Counted from the stretch's first letter, positions 9,564-18,079 are shown. The stretch is 64,000 nt of DNA from SIRX01 sp965214475 (GCA_965214475.1 OZ243953.1:3100001-3164000); one strand, 5' to 3'. Notes: generated by a model not told the origin, from the sequence alone. Program-made: numbers and translations.

Positions 9564-10339
9564 ACACTTTGCTCAGGACCGTCAAAGCTACACGGTACGT
9601 TACTCCTCTCAGAGAAGGGGGTTCGTTGCCGGCTATCATCGAAGCAGATGATATGGGGACTTACGTGCTCAAGTTCCGTGGGGCGGGGCAGGGACCGAAG
9701 GCGATCGTGGCGGAGATAGTAGCGGGAGAGATCGCACGTCATCTCGGACTGCCGGTGCCGGAAGTAGTGCTCGTGGATCTCGACCCCGCGTTAGCCCGTG
9801 CCGAACCGGACCCGGAGATACAAGACCTGATCCGGACGAGCGCCGGCCTGAACCTGGCCCTGGACTATCTTCCCGGTTCCCTGGGCTTCGACCCGCTCGT
9901 AAGCCCGCCGAACTCAGACCTCGCATCGCGCATATTGTGGTTCGACGCCCTAATGACGAACGTGGATCGCACCCCGCGCAACACCAACCTTCTCCACTGG
10001 CACAAACAGCTCTGGCTTATAGACCACGGAGCGGTCCTGTACTTCCATCACACCTGGAAAGACTGGCGCGAAGCTAGCAAACGCCCCTTTGCCGCTGCCA
10101 GAGATCACGTTCTACTACCCTTCGCCGAGTCAATTTCGGAGGCAGACAAGGCTCTGGCTCAATCGTTGTCCCCCGAAGTGCTGACCAGCATTGTGGAACT
10201 CGTACCGGGTGAGTGGCTAGAAGGTCAGCCCGGCTTCGAGGACGCTTCAGAGGTGCGGGCCGCCTACGTGGAGTTCTTGAGGAGCCGCCTGGAAGAGCCA
10301 CGCCGATGGGTAGAAGCTCTGGAGAAACTCCGTGGGTAA
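9560..10339 (+). CDS. HipA-like kinase family protein
   Basis: A 259-aa single-domain relative of HipA kinases (the HipA_2 type). Readable kinase elements: a beta strand with Lys (TYVLKFRGAG), a helix with Glu (IVAEIVAGEIARHLGLPVPEV), a catalytic-loop-like TNVDRTPRNTNLL, and a metal-binding IDHGAVLYF in the DFG position. It lacks the HipB antitoxin gene of classical hipBA modules. Start TTG overlaps the stop of the response regulator; its own 3' end overlaps the DUF3037 gene by eight bases. The HipA_2/DUF3037 pairing occurs in many bacteria; its job is unproven. Substrate (HipA phosphorylates a tRNA synthetase) cannot be inferred. Confidence 0.85.
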   Translation: MNTLLRTVKATRYVTPLREGGSLPAIIEADDMGTYVLKFRGAGQGPKAIVAEIVAGEIARHLGLPVPEVVLVDLDPALARAEPDPEIQDLIRTSAGLNLALDYLPGSLGFDPLVSPPNSDLASRILWFDALMTNVDRTPRNTNLLHWHKQLWLIDHGAVLYFHHTWKDWREASKRPFAAARDHVLLPFAESISEADKALAQSLSPEVLTSIVELVPGEWLEGQPGFEDASEVRAAYVEFLRSRLEEPRRWVEALEKLRG

Positions 10340-10724
10340 GCCGTTCGAGTACGCTATTTTGAGGGTGGTTCCGCGGGTGGATCGTGGGGAGTGCATCAAC
10401 GCGGGCGTGGTGCTCTACTGTCAGGATGAAAAGTTTTTGGATGCGCGAGTCTACCTCGACTCCGGGCGCCTCTTGGCCCTGGACCCGGCCGCCGACCTCC
10501 AAGCTGTGCAGGCGCATCTGGAGGCCGTGCAGCCGGTCTGCGCGGGGAGTGAAGAGGCAGGAGCCGTGGGACGAATGCCAAAGAGAGAGCGCTTCGGATG
10601 GCTGGTCGCGCCCCGCAGCACGGTCGTCCAACCCTCGACCGTGCACACGGGTCTGACCGACCACCCGTCAGCGGAGCTAGAGCGACTCTTGCAGAGCATG
10701 GTCCTGCCGCCGGGCGCAGCCTAA
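10332..10724 (+). CDS. DUF3037 family protein
   Basis: A 130-aa soluble protein that matches the DUF3037 pattern: FEYAILRVVPRVDRGECINAG near the N-terminus, then VVLYCQDEKFLDARV. Start GTG at 10332, inside the end of the HipA-like gene, so translation is coupled. Members of this family are commonly encoded right after HipA_2-type kinases, as here, which suggests a partner or target of that kinase, but nothing in the sequence shows which. The function is unknown. Confidence 0.85.
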   Translation: MGKPFEYAILRVVPRVDRGECINAGVVLYCQDEKFLDARVYLDSGRLLALDPAADLQAVQAHLEAVQPVCAGSEEAGAVGRMPKRERFGWLVAPRSTVVQPSTVHTGLTDHPSAELERLLQSMVLPPGAA

Positions 10725-10733
10725 ACCCGGTAG

Positions 10734-12343
10734 CTACGCTTTCGTCTTCTCCTCTTGCTTCTCCTTGCTGTCTGTGGAAGCGGAACGGAGGTCGTCGTGG
10801 ACATCCTTTTGAGCATCCGTGGCGACGTGGTTTTTGTCGGCTTCGTCTTCTATTAGCCAGCGGCGGAATGAGATCATCATTATCGTGAATACTATGATCA
10901 TCGGGAACGCGGTCATGACCGCCATTGACTGTAGTGGCTCCAGGCCTCCCAGGTACATCATCGTGACCGCCACGGCGCCCAGTATGATCGCCCAAAACAC
11001 CCGATTCCACCGGGCCGGTTGCTCATTAGGGCCAAGATTCTTCGTGGAGACCGAGGACAGGATAAAGGCTGAGGAGTCCAGCGTGGTAGCCAGGTAGATC
11101 ATCGCCAGTACCAGAAACACCACCAAGACGATGGGTCCTAGGGGCAGTCCTAACACCGTAGCCACGATCGCAGAGGGCGCGCCGGAGTCGTTCACGATGT
11201 CGGTTACGGGCACTATGCCGTTGCGGTCGAAGTAGAAACTGGTGTTGCCCAGGATGGTAAAGGTCAGCCAACTACCCATGCTGCCCCCGATGACCATGGC
11301 AAGGATCAACTCCCGTATCGTGCGCCCGCGGGAGATCCTGGCCGTAAACAACCCCACGAACGGCGCGTAAGCCAGCCACCAGGCCCAATAAATATCGTCC
11401 ACTTCTTGGGGAACTCAGAACCCCTAACGGGGGCAGTATAGAAGCTCATCTGGATAAAATTCTGTAATAGCTGTCCGACGCTGTTGGTAAACGTCGAGAC
11501 GATGAACACCGTCGGGCCGAAAACGAGAAAGAACACGCCTACACCGAGGGCTAGATATACGTTGATGTTCGCCAGCCGCTTGAGGCCTTTCTGGAGGCCG
11601 AGAAAGACGCTGGTTCCGAATATAGCGGTCCAGACTACGACGATCCCGGCATCTAGCAGGGTAGTCCGCAGTATGCCGGCAAGCTCGGAGACGCCCTCGG
11701 AGATCATGGGTACCCCAAGTCCCAGAGTAGTTACCACACCGCCCACGAGGCCGAACATAAAGAGCACGTCGATGATTTTGCCGAGCCATCCGTCGGCCCT
11801 ATCTCCAATAACTCCCCGGCAAGCTCCACTGAGGTTGAGCATCGGGATCTTCCTGGTGTGGAAGGCGTAAGCGATTGGGATAGCTGGCAAACAGTAGATG
11901 GCCCAGGCGGTAAATCCCCAGTGAAAGAGCGGATAGGTGGTAGCCCAGCGACCAGCCTCCACGCTTCCCGCTTCCAGGCCGAAGGGTGGGGAAGTGTAGT
12001 AGTAGGCCCACTCGATCACACCCCAGTACATGATGCTGGACCCGATGCCGGCGGTGAACATCATCGCGATCCAACTCAAGGTGCGAAACTCCGGCTCCGA
12101 GTCAGGCTCCCCGAACTTCACCTTGGCATACTTGCCCACCGCCAGCCAGATCAGCACCCCAAATACCAGGATAGCGAACCATACATACAACCATCCGAAA
12201 TTGCTGGTAATAAAGTCTTGAATCCCCGTAAGAACCGCCGCGCCACCCTCCGTACCCAACGCCAGCGGCGCACACATGAGCCCAATAATGGCTAAAGAGA
12301 ACCAAAAAACCCTTTTTTCTAACCTCGGCTGTTCTATTCCCAA
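10734..12343 (-). pseudogene. BCCT-family glycine betaine/choline transporter, single-base frameshift
   Basis: Secondary transporter for betaine, choline or carnitine (osmoprotection). The gene starts at TTG 12343 behind AGAGG and reads through ten or more helices (IGSSIMYWGVIEWAYYY; SVFLGLQKGLKRLANINVYLAL), then loses frame at the A-run 11390-11392 (T-run on the coding strand). One added T restores WTIFYWAWWLAYAPFVG followed by RISRGRTIRE, the BCCT hallmark, and the rest is intact to 10734: 536 aa in total, the normal size. With only one lesion in a homopolymer, either a very recent mutation or a base-calling error is possible. Acidic/basic C-terminal tail as in osmosensing BCCT proteins. 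Confidence 0.9.
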
Positions 12344-12364
12344 ACATCCTCTCTAAAAGTATGC

Positions 12365-12370
12365 ATTATA
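12365..12370 (-). promoter_or_regulatory. candidate -10 element of the BCCT gene
   Basis: On the minus strand a perfect TATAAT stands 21 nt before the TTG start of the BCCT transporter, embedded in an AT-rich imperfect inverted repeat (AAGTATTATG / CATACTT) spanning about 12356-12382. No good -35 hexamer is at 17 nt, so an activator or the repeat itself may matter. Confidence 0.4.
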
Positions 12371-12429
12371 AACATAATACTTCCTTGTTATGCTAAACGC
12401 AGATGACATGGTAATGCGTGTATAGAAAT

Positions 12430-12448
12430 CGTTGCTGAAGAAGCAACG
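12430..12448 (-). terminator. weak hairpin terminator after the ABC-2 exporter operon
   Basis: The minus strand reads CGTTGC, a seven-base loop, GCAACG, then ATTTCT: a 6-bp stem with a weak U-tract, 75 nt past the stop of the last exporter gene (12523). The position fits a terminator; the tract is too poor to be sure. Confidence 0.35.
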
Positions 12449-12522
12449 TAAGCACTTCAGTCCAACGAACGCCGGAAATACCCGGACGGCGAGCTGTAAC
12501 GGATTATTGCCTACAGGAGTCT

Positions 12523-13251
12523 CTACAATACCTTCTTTTTGAAACTGTTCAGGAGTAGTGCGAGCAATATAAGATGGTAGAGAAGTCCGAAGAGAACGTA
12601 GGGCAAGTAGTTTCCACCCTCGGCGGCGACCCAGAACGCTTTGGCGGGCCAGTAGGTTGGGAGTATGCCGAAGAGTAGTTGCCAGTTCGGGCCGACGAAG
12701 TACGCGGCGAGCGGGCCGAGCATGAAAATGCCGGATGCTTTACCGAAGGCTAGTCCTTCTACTTTATTGTCGGCGAGTGTGGCGAGCATCAGGGCTACGA
12801 GGGGGGAGAAGAAGCCGGCGAGCAGGGCCGCAGGTATGAGGGAATGTATTAGCGAGCCGGGCGCGAGGCCGGTAAGGGAGACGCAGCCGAGGGTGTAGAG
12901 AAAACTCAGGGTTACGGCGGTGGAGATCCGGTATGTGGCGTACCCGGTCATCGAGGCCGGTGTTACACGCAGGGCGGTGAGAGTGTCGTCGTCGCGCTCG
13001 TCCAGGATCATGAACCCGGCCAACGAGCCGAAACCGCTGGGGAGGCCGAGTACCAGGAGGCTAAGAAGCAGCGGATAATAGGCTGTGAGGTCGAAGCTGT
13101 ACCGCTGATCCAGGTGCGTGGCTACGATGGGAACGGCGATTCGCAGCACCACGACCGCCAATAGCGGGGCCAGTAGAAAGGTGAGCAGCATCGAGTCGCG
13201 GCGGACGTTGCGGGCATCGTTCGTGCCGAATGCGAACATCGCACGGACCAT
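12523..13251 (-). CDS. ABC-2 type exporter permease (fluoroquinolone-export-like), subunit 2
   Basis: A 242-aa permease with about six helices. The N-terminus (FGTNDARNVRRDSMLL) and the DERDDDTLTALRVTP loop are characteristic of the permease type found beside Rv2688c-like ATPases in mycobacteria and relatives, where the three-gene exporter has been linked to fluoroquinolone efflux; that role here is only by analogy. Start ATG at 13251, one base after the stop of the other permease. Last gene of the tetR-ATPase-permease-permease operon. Confidence 0.85.
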   Translation of the reverse strand: MVRAMFAFGTNDARNVRRDSMLLTFLLAPLLAVVVLRIAVPIVATHLDQRYSFDLTAYYPLLLSLLVLGLPSGFGSLAGFMILDERDDDTLTALRVTPASMTGYATYRISTAVTLSFLYTLGCVSLTGLAPGSLIHSLIPAALLAGFFSPLVALMLATLADNKVEGLAFGKASGIFMLGPLAAYFVGPNWQLLFGILPTYWPAKAFWVAAEGGNYLPYVLFGLLYHLILLALLLNSFKKKVL

Positions 13252-13252
13252 C

Positions 13253-13957
13253 TCAGCGGCCCCCGCCCACGATGTAGTGGGTGAACATTTTCCTGGCTAC
13301 AAAGGTGAGTATGCAGATCCAGAACAGGCTGTAGAAGATAGCGTAGAGGAGTTGCCACGCGGCGAGTGGGTTTGTACCAAAAGCGCCGCCGAGCAGAAGC
13401 AGGGGGCCGTGGGTCGGGAATAGGTAGAAGATGGGGTTGTGCCAGATGTCGAGAAAGGGGATGAGGGGGGCGCTCATCAGGGTGAGCGGGAGTTGGGAGG
13501 GGATGAGGTAGCGCGTGATCTGGTCGAACGGCAAGACGCAGATGAAGCCGGTGAGCAGCGAGATAACGGAGGTCAGTATTACGCTCAGGATCAGGGATGT
13601 GGCATCGAACCCTGTCCCGTAAGCTACTAGGACCAGTATCAGGCTGACGCTCGTCGCCATAACGGTCAGTGTTGCGAGCTTGGAGCCCAGATACTCTCCG
13701 AACCGCAAGGGTGTAGAAACGACGGCGGAGAGTGTCCGTTCGCCCTTTTCGAAGAGTATCATCCCCGCGACGAAGTAATAACCGATCACCGCGAGCTCGG
13801 CGAAGATGACTAGCGGGGTTGCGAGATCCAGGGTGGATGCCGGCAGCGGGTAGAGCAGCGATATCCACAACAGCGTTACGAACGCCGCCGCATAGTAGAA
13901 GCCGTAGCGAACCTGAAGCAGCAAGTCCAGTCGCAGTGTAGAAAGAAGCCGGCTCAT
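13253..13957 (-). CDS. ABC-2 type exporter permease, subunit 1
   Basis: A 234-aa membrane protein with six hydrophobic helices. It starts MSRLLSTLRLDLLLQVRYGFYYAAAF cut here to its pattern: a short basic entry then TM1; the middle holds FEKGERTLSAVVSTPLR, the amphipathic coupling motif of ABC-2 permeases that contacts the ATPase. It overlaps the ATPase gene stop by four bases (13954-13957) and is followed after one base by the second permease, so the two probably form a heterodimeric channel. Confidence 0.87.
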   Translation of the reverse strand: MSRLLSTLRLDLLLQVRYGFYYAAAFVTLLWISLLYPLPASTLDLATPLVIFAELAVIGYYFVAGMILFEKGERTLSAVVSTPLRFGEYLGSKLATLTVMATSVSLILVLVAYGTGFDATSLILSVILTSVISLLTGFICVLPFDQITRYLIPSQLPLTLMSAPLIPFLDIWHNPIFYLFPTHGPLLLLGGAFGTNPLAAWQLLYAIFYSLFWICILTFVARKMFTHYIVGGGR

Positions 13958-14811
13958 ACCAATGCTGTTCCGGTTGCTTCGATAAAGATGTCCTCCAGCG
14001 TCGCCTCTTCGGTATGGATAGTCTCGATCTTCTCTTCCCGCAGCAGGGCCAGGAACCGGTCGTCATCTCCCAAACCATCCAGAGGGAATTCGCGCTGTCC
14101 GGTGTGTCCGTCGGCAGCGTACTCGATCCTCACCCGCCGCTCACCGCGTTGGATCTTCAATTCTCTGGGGGAGTCTATGGCGGCGATCCTACCATCCACG
14201 ATAAACGCCACCCGGTCGCAAAGCTTTTCCGCCACACCCATATCGTGAGTGGTGAGGAAGACCGTTCGTCCCTCATTCTTGAGGTCGAGGATGATATCTT
14301 TCATCTTGCGGGCGTTGGTCGGGTCCAAACCCGCCGTCGGTTTGTCTAGAAAGATGAGTTCGGGACGATGCAGCAACGCCCGCACGAAGGTCAGCCGCAT
14401 CTGCATCCCCTTGGAGAACTGCGCGACCCGGGTGTAGGCGTCGTCCTCTAACCCGACCATCGCTAGCAACTCGTGCGGGTCTTCGGTTCTTTTAGAATAC
14501 AGGGAGCGGAAGAAGTCCAGGTTTTCGAGGGCGGTGAGCTTCCGGTAGTGGTTGGAAAGCTCGAAGGAGACCCCGATCTTCTCGTAGTATTCGGCGCCCC
14601 AATCCTTGAGGTCTTTGCCCAGGACCGAAACATCTCCTCCGTAGCCTCTCAGCAGCCCGATGAGGACTTTTTGCGTGGTGCTCTTGCCCGCGCCGCTGGG
14701 ACCGAGAAAGCCGAAGATCTCGCCTCCTTCGACCTCAAAATCAACGCCGCCGATAGCAGCTGGCTTACCTTTGCCGGAATAGGCGAACGTCAGGTTTTGC
14801 ACCTCGATCAT
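13954..14811 (-). CDS. ABC exporter ATP-binding protein with Lys at the catalytic-Glu position
   Basis: A 285-aa ATPase of the Rv2688c-like drug-export group. Walker A GPSGAGKST lies at about residues 38-46, the signature is the variant FSKGM (about 132-136), Walker B is ELIFLDKPTAGLDP and the switch His is His189 (LTTHD). The residue after the Walker B Asp156 is Lys157 (codon AAA, 14343-14341) where nearly all ABC ATPases have the catalytic base Glu. The C-terminal 80 residues form the usual accessory domain. Overlaps permease 1 by four bases and follows the TetR gene by four. If Lys157 is real, ATP hydrolysis should be badly impaired. Confidence 0.9.
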   Translation of the reverse strand: MIEVQNLTFAYSGKGKPAAIGGVDFEVEGGEIFGFLGPSGAGKSTTQKVLIGLLRGYGGDVSVLGKDLKDWGAEYYEKIGVSFELSNHYRKLTALENLDFFRSLYSKRTEDPHELLAMVGLEDDAYTRVAQFSKGMQMRLTFVRALLHRPELIFLDKPTAGLDPTNARKMKDIILDLKNEGRTVFLTTHDMGVAEKLCDRVAFIVDGRIAAIDSPRELKIQRGERRVRIEYAADGHTGQREFPLDGLGDDDRFLALLREEKIETIHTEEATLEDIFIEATGTALV

Positions 14812-14815
14812 GGAC

Positions 14816-15430
14816 CTACTCTTTCTCTTTGCGGGTCAGGCCATTGGCGACCAGCCCGACCATCTTCTCCATTACTTCCGGGTAGATGTCGCGCCCGATG
14901 TCGTCTTTGTGGATTCCAAGCACCACGACCGACCGTATCAACCCGGCCAATACTTCGGGGTCTCCGGCGGAGATAAGGCCTGCCTCCTGCCCCTGCCGAA
15001 TGAAGTAACTTACCGCCTGCGTAGAGTCCTGGACGTTTGCCTCCAACAGCTCCGGCGGGACCCGTCGCACAACGGCCTGCCATTCTTCGGGGTGTGTGAC
15101 CAGCCGGCGCGTTAAAGGGTTGGTCTCGAACTCGCGAACGACGGCCCGCAGGAAATGCTCGACAGCCTCCCGACCATCTCCGGCGCCCATAAAGGCTTCC
15201 GTCGAGATCTCACCCCGCAACCTCTGCCGCTCTTCCATAAGCAGCTCCAGATACAAAGCCTCCTTGGATTCGAAGAACCCGTAGAAGCTGCTCTTTGCGA
15301 TCCCCGCAGGCTGTGTCAGATCTTCCAGGCTGGTCTTCTTCAAACCGTACAGTGGAAATAGCTCCCGACCAGCCTCTAACAACCGATCCCGTATGTGCTT
15401 TTTTTCGGTTGCGGTAAACGTGGGCATCAT
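14816..15430 (-). CDS. TetR/AcrR family transcriptional regulator
   Basis: A 204-aa repressor-type regulator. The N-terminal helix-turn-helix is clear (RLLEAGRELFPLYGLKKTS then AGIAKSSFYGFFESKEALY), followed by an all-helical ligand domain. I chose the ATG at 15430 (MMPTFTATEKK): AGGA lies five bases upstream, while the TTG at 15448 has no site. It is the first gene of the exporter operon, with a good promoter at 15469-15497, so it probably represses itself and the exporter until a substrate binds. Confidence 0.9.
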   Translation of the reverse strand: MMPTFTATEKKHIRDRLLEAGRELFPLYGLKKTSLEDLTQPAGIAKSSFYGFFESKEALYLELLMEERQRLRGEISTEAFMGAGDGREAVEHFLRAVVREFETNPLTRRLVTHPEEWQAVVRRVPPELLEANVQDSTQAVSYFIRQGQEAGLISAGDPEVLAGLIRSVVVLGIHKDDIGRDIYPEVMEKMVGLVANGLTRKEKE

Positions 15431-15468
15431 ATATGTCCTTATGAACAAATTGCTTTTTTGTTTTTATA

Positions 15469-15497
15469 ACTGTACTCTGTCCAGGATCAGGTGTCAA
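15469..15497 (-). promoter_or_regulatory. sigma70-type promoter of the tetR-exporter operon
   Basis: Minus strand: TTGACA (15497-15492), 17-nt spacer, TACAGT (15474-15469). The AT-rich stretch between it and the start codon (15440-15468) contains short T-runs where a TetR operator could lie, but no clean palindrome is seen. Confidence 0.65.
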
Positions 15498-15508
15498 GGG
15501 TGAGGGAT

Positions 15509-15877
15509 CTAGGTGAGTCGTAGGATCAGGACGACGGCTGCTGCGGCCAGTAGCAGCCAGATGAGGATTACTACTGTGGCGGCGGTATTGCTGACCGGTT
15601 TGCCTTGGAGAGATTGTGCTTGCTGGCGGCAGTCATCCAGGATTTGCTCGGGGATCAGCTTGATCGCCAGGGCTATGCCGATTGGAAGCAGGATAACGTC
15701 GTCCAGGTAGCCGAGCACGGGGATGAAGTCCGGGATGAGGTCTATGGGGCTCAACGCGTAGCCGACGACGAGCGCTAGGAGGATCTTGGCGTGCAGTGGT
15801 ACTCGTGGGTCTTTGTAGGCCAGGTAGAGTGCGTGAACTTCGGACTTGAGTCTGCGGGCTTTCTGTCGCCAATGCAC
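15509..15877 (-). CDS. DUF1232 (YkvA-type) membrane protein
   Basis: A 122-aa protein with the DUF1232 core: a helix with YLAYKDPRVPLHAKILL, then the invariant-looking ALSPIDLIPDFIPVLGYLDD, followed by a hydrophobic stretch and a C-terminal helix. Start GTG at 15877. DUF1232 proteins are small, widespread and of unknown function. Eight bases separate it from the upstream methyltransferase-like gene, so it is probably the last gene of that operon. Confidence 0.85.
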   Translation of the reverse strand: MHWRQKARRLKSEVHALYLAYKDPRVPLHAKILLALVVGYALSPIDLIPDFIPVLGYLDDVILLPIGIALAIKLIPEQILDDCRQQAQSLQGKPVSNTAATVVILIWLLLAAAAVVLILRLT

Positions 15878-15884
15878 TTGCGGA

Positions 15885-16433
15885 TTACCCGTTGGGGAAG
15901 CCCAGAAATCGAGGCGCCTGCGAACAGTAGCGCCGGTACTCTTCGCCGAAGGTTCGTTCCAGGTGTTGCTCCTCCGATATGAAATACAGACGGTGGACGA
16001 CGAAAAAAGCTGTCGTGAAGAGCAGAGCTTTCGTAGAGCGGCCTGCTATGGAAGCGCCGAGCAGGGCCAATCCCCAACCTACGATCTGCAGGTTTCGGCT
16101 GTAGCGGTAGGGACCGCTCTTGACGAGGTCCCCTGTCTCGGTCCCCGACATCTGTTCGAACGAACGAAACTTTCGGACGGCCGCAGCGAAAAACCAGACG
16201 CCGAAGAGAACCAGAACCCCACCCAGGACCATAGAAGGCTTTCTATGGAGAGGTAACGCCTTCGTCGAGCGTAGCGCAGTGACGACGGTAGTTAAGAGGT
16301 GTGTCAGGTAGAGTATCCAGCCGGCCGTGGAAGCTTTGGTGGAGAGTTGACCGCGGGTTTCGTAGTCTCGCCGGGCTTTCTTTAGCACCCATGCCGCGAG
16401 AGGTGCCAGCACTACGATCGAAAACTTCATCAT
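15885..16433 (-). CDS. isoprenylcysteine carboxyl methyltransferase family protein
   Basis: A 182-aa integral membrane protein of the ICMT/phospholipid methyltransferase fold: several helices, then SGPYRYSRNLQIVGWGL (SAM-site region) and the C-terminal signature ISEEQHLERTFGEEYRRYC followed by APRFLGFP. Bacteria have no prenylated CaaX proteins, so the substrate is likely a lipid or small molecule. Start is the first of two ATG codons at 16433. It lies three bases after the CDF transporter gene, co-directional. Confidence 0.85.
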   Translation of the reverse strand: MMKFSIVVLAPLAAWVLKKARRDYETRGQLSTKASTAGWILYLTHLLTTVVTALRSTKALPLHRKPSMVLGGVLVLFGVWFFAAAVRKFRSFEQMSGTETGDLVKSGPYRYSRNLQIVGWGLALLGASIAGRSTKALLFTTAFFVVHRLYFISEEQHLERTFGEEYRRYCSQAPRFLGFPNG

Positions 16434-16436
16434 TGT

Positions 16437-17378
16437 TTACTCACCTTCAGGGCGGAACTTCAGGCTGTGGAGTTCGCCGTGGTGGTCGCCGACATGATCT
16501 ACCTGTAGTGTCGTGTGCTCGATACCGAAGTCGCGCTCCAGTATCTTTTCCAGGTCGCGGCGACGAGCGTGGCAGTTCTCCTCCTGACCGACGAGGACAT
16601 GGGCGGCGAGGGCCGGGAAGCCGCTGGTGATGGTCCAGATGTGGAGGTCGTGGACCTCGTAGATGCCTTCGGTGGCGACCAAAGTGTTGCCGACTTCGTT
16701 GGGATCTATGCCCGGTGGCGAGGCTTCCAGGAGGATGCTTACCGAGTCGCGCAGAAGTTTCCAAGAACTTCCAAGTACGAGAACCCCGATCACGACGCTT
16801 ATGATGGGGTCCGCGTAACGCCAGCCAGTGAGTATGATGACGAGGGCGGCGGTGATCGCACCGACGGACCCGGCGACATCGGCGAGCACGTGCCTGAGAG
16901 CCCCCTCAAGGTTGAGGCTTTCTCCTTCGGAACGCGAGAGTATAAACGCACCGGCTATGTTCACGACGAGACCTATTATCGCCACAACCATCATCCAGCC
17001 GCCCAGGATCTCCGGCGGGTCCTGGAAACGACGGTAGGCTTCGATGAAGATCCAGATAGAGATGGCGACCAGCGTCACACCGTTCGCCAGGGCCGCCAGG
17101 ATCTCCGCCCGTTTGTATCCGAAGCTCCGCTCTGGGGTCGCCGGGCGCCCGGAGAGCCAGAAGGCGAAGAGCGCCAACGCGAGCGAAGCGGAATCCGAGA
17201 GCATGTGCCCCGCATCCGCGAGCAGCGCGAGGCTGCCGGTGATGAGGCCCCCGATCACCTCGGCCACCATGAACGTAGTGGTTAGGGCCAGCGTGATGGC
17301 GAGCGGACGCATATTCTGCCCCCGGTCGCCGACCCCGTGCGAGTGCCCGCCCCCGTTGTCGCCGTGCGAATGAGACAA
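16437..17378 (-). CDS. cation diffusion facilitator (zinc/cobalt exporter, CzcD/ZitB type)
   Basis: Proton-driven efflux of Zn2+ or similar ions across the cytoplasmic membrane. The 313-aa protein begins with a His-rich tail (two HSHG motifs), has six helices, and carries the metal-site pattern LLADAGHMLSDSASL in TM2 with the matching HVLADVAGSVG in TM5, plus a C-terminal regulatory domain with HDLHIWT and LQVDHV. Start TTG at 17378. It follows a small membrane protein and an ArsR-type regulator that bears a zinc-sensing site, which supports zinc as the substrate. Confidence 0.94.
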   Translation of the reverse strand: MSHSHGDNGGGHSHGVGDRGQNMRPLAITLALTTTFMVAEVIGGLITGSLALLADAGHMLSDSASLALALFAFWLSGRPATPERSFGYKRAEILAALANGVTLVAISIWIFIEAYRRFQDPPEILGGWMMVVAIIGLVVNIAGAFILSRSEGESLNLEGALRHVLADVAGSVGAITAALVIILTGWRYADPIISVVIGVLVLGSSWKLLRDSVSILLEASPPGIDPNEVGNTLVATEGIYEVHDLHIWTITSGFPALAAHVLVGQEENCHARRRDLEKILERDFGIEHTTLQVDHVGDHHGELHSLKFRPEGE

Positions 17379-17384
17379 GGTCGC

Positions 17385-17609
17385 CTACCGCCCCTCGTAC
17401 TGCTTCAAAGCCAGCCAAAGCCCGGCTTCTACAGAAGCCGCAGATAGAACCCATACCAGAACCGGCCGTTTAGCGAAATCAGCCATGATCTGCTGGTAGC
17501 GTTCAGGTCCAAACTTCCAGAGGAGACTGTGTCGACGAGGAGCCGCTAGCCCGATCACACCTTCCCCAACCATCAATGTCGCTAAAAACTCTTTGAGTTG
17601 CCTATCCAT
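17385..17609 (-). CDS. small hypothetical membrane protein of the zinc cassette
   Basis: A 74-aa protein, not recognised. It has an amphipathic N-terminus (MDRQLKEFLATLMVGEG), a basic stretch with RRHSLLWKFGPERYQQI and one C-terminal helix (VLVWVLSAASVEAGLWLAL). It is the first gene after the operator-promoter at 17647-17687 and six bases before the CDF transporter, so it is probably induced with it. It could be an accessory subunit; no metal-binding cluster is present. Confidence 0.6.
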   Translation of the reverse strand: MDRQLKEFLATLMVGEGVIGLAAPRRHSLLWKFGPERYQQIMADFAKRPVLVWVLSAASVEAGLWLALKQYEGR

Positions 17610-17646
17610 TTCTAGATACTCCCTCGTTGAAGTTGCATGCTCAACT

Positions 17647-17687
17647 ATTCATATGAATTATTGTACATATGTTGGATAACGTGTCAA
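17647..17687 (-). promoter_or_regulatory. promoter with overlapping ArsR/SmtB-type operator
   Basis: Minus strand: TTGACA (17687-17682), 16-nt spacer, TACAAT (17665-17660). Two palindromes overlap it: ACATATGT in the spacer (17665-17672) and the perfect 12-mer ATTCATATGAAT just past the -10 (17647-17658). AT-rich ATATGAAT-type repeats are typical ArsR/SmtB sites. This places the small membrane protein and CDF transporter under the ArsR protein encoded at 17751-18071. Confidence 0.65.
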
Positions 17688-17750
17688 GTTGCCGAGGCGT
17701 GAACTGTCGCCAACCTATCATTTTTCGGGGATCTTGGGCTCGCGGATAAC

Positions 17751-18071
17751 TCAGTCGTGGCGGATATGTTCGAGGGTGCCGAGGAGCAGTTCGTGAACGT
17801 GTTCGTCTGCGAGGGAGTAGTAGACGAGCTTTCCGGAGCGCCGGAACTTGACTAGGTTGGCGTCCCGGAGGACCCGGAGTTGGTGGGAGACGGCAGATTG
17901 GCTCATGTCGAGGGCCTGTTGTAGTTCGCCCACCGAGAGTTCCTCTCCCGGCAGCAGGGTACAGAGTATCCGCATCCTGGTAAGGTCGCCCACCACCTTC
18001 AGGAGATCGCTCGCCTCCCGTATCTCCGAAGCGGCGGGCGCATTGACGGGTATTTGGTCCGGCTTTTGCAC
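17751..18071 (-). CDS. ArsR/SmtB-family zinc-responsive repressor
   Basis: Winged-helix metal sensor; 106 aa from GTG 18071. The HTH is SVGELQQALDMSQSAVSHQL, followed by the wing with RRSGKLVYYSL. The C-terminal helix reads DEHVHELLLGTLEHIRHD: Asp, His two later, His eleven after that and His three after that, the exact alpha-5 zinc-site spacing of SmtB/CzrA. The Cys-based alpha-3 site is absent. The start is uncertain: GTG 18122 gives 123 aa but has no ribosome-binding site, whereas TATACA at 18085-18080 ends eight bases before GTG 18071, suggesting a leaderless transcript. Likely controls the adjacent zinc exporter. Confidence 0.9.
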   Translation of the reverse strand: MQKPDQIPVNAPAASEIREASDLLKVVGDLTRMRILCTLLPGEELSVGELQQALDMSQSAVSHQLRVLRDANLVKFRRSGKLVYYSLADEHVHELLLGTLEHIRHD

Positions 18072-18079
18072 GATCACAT

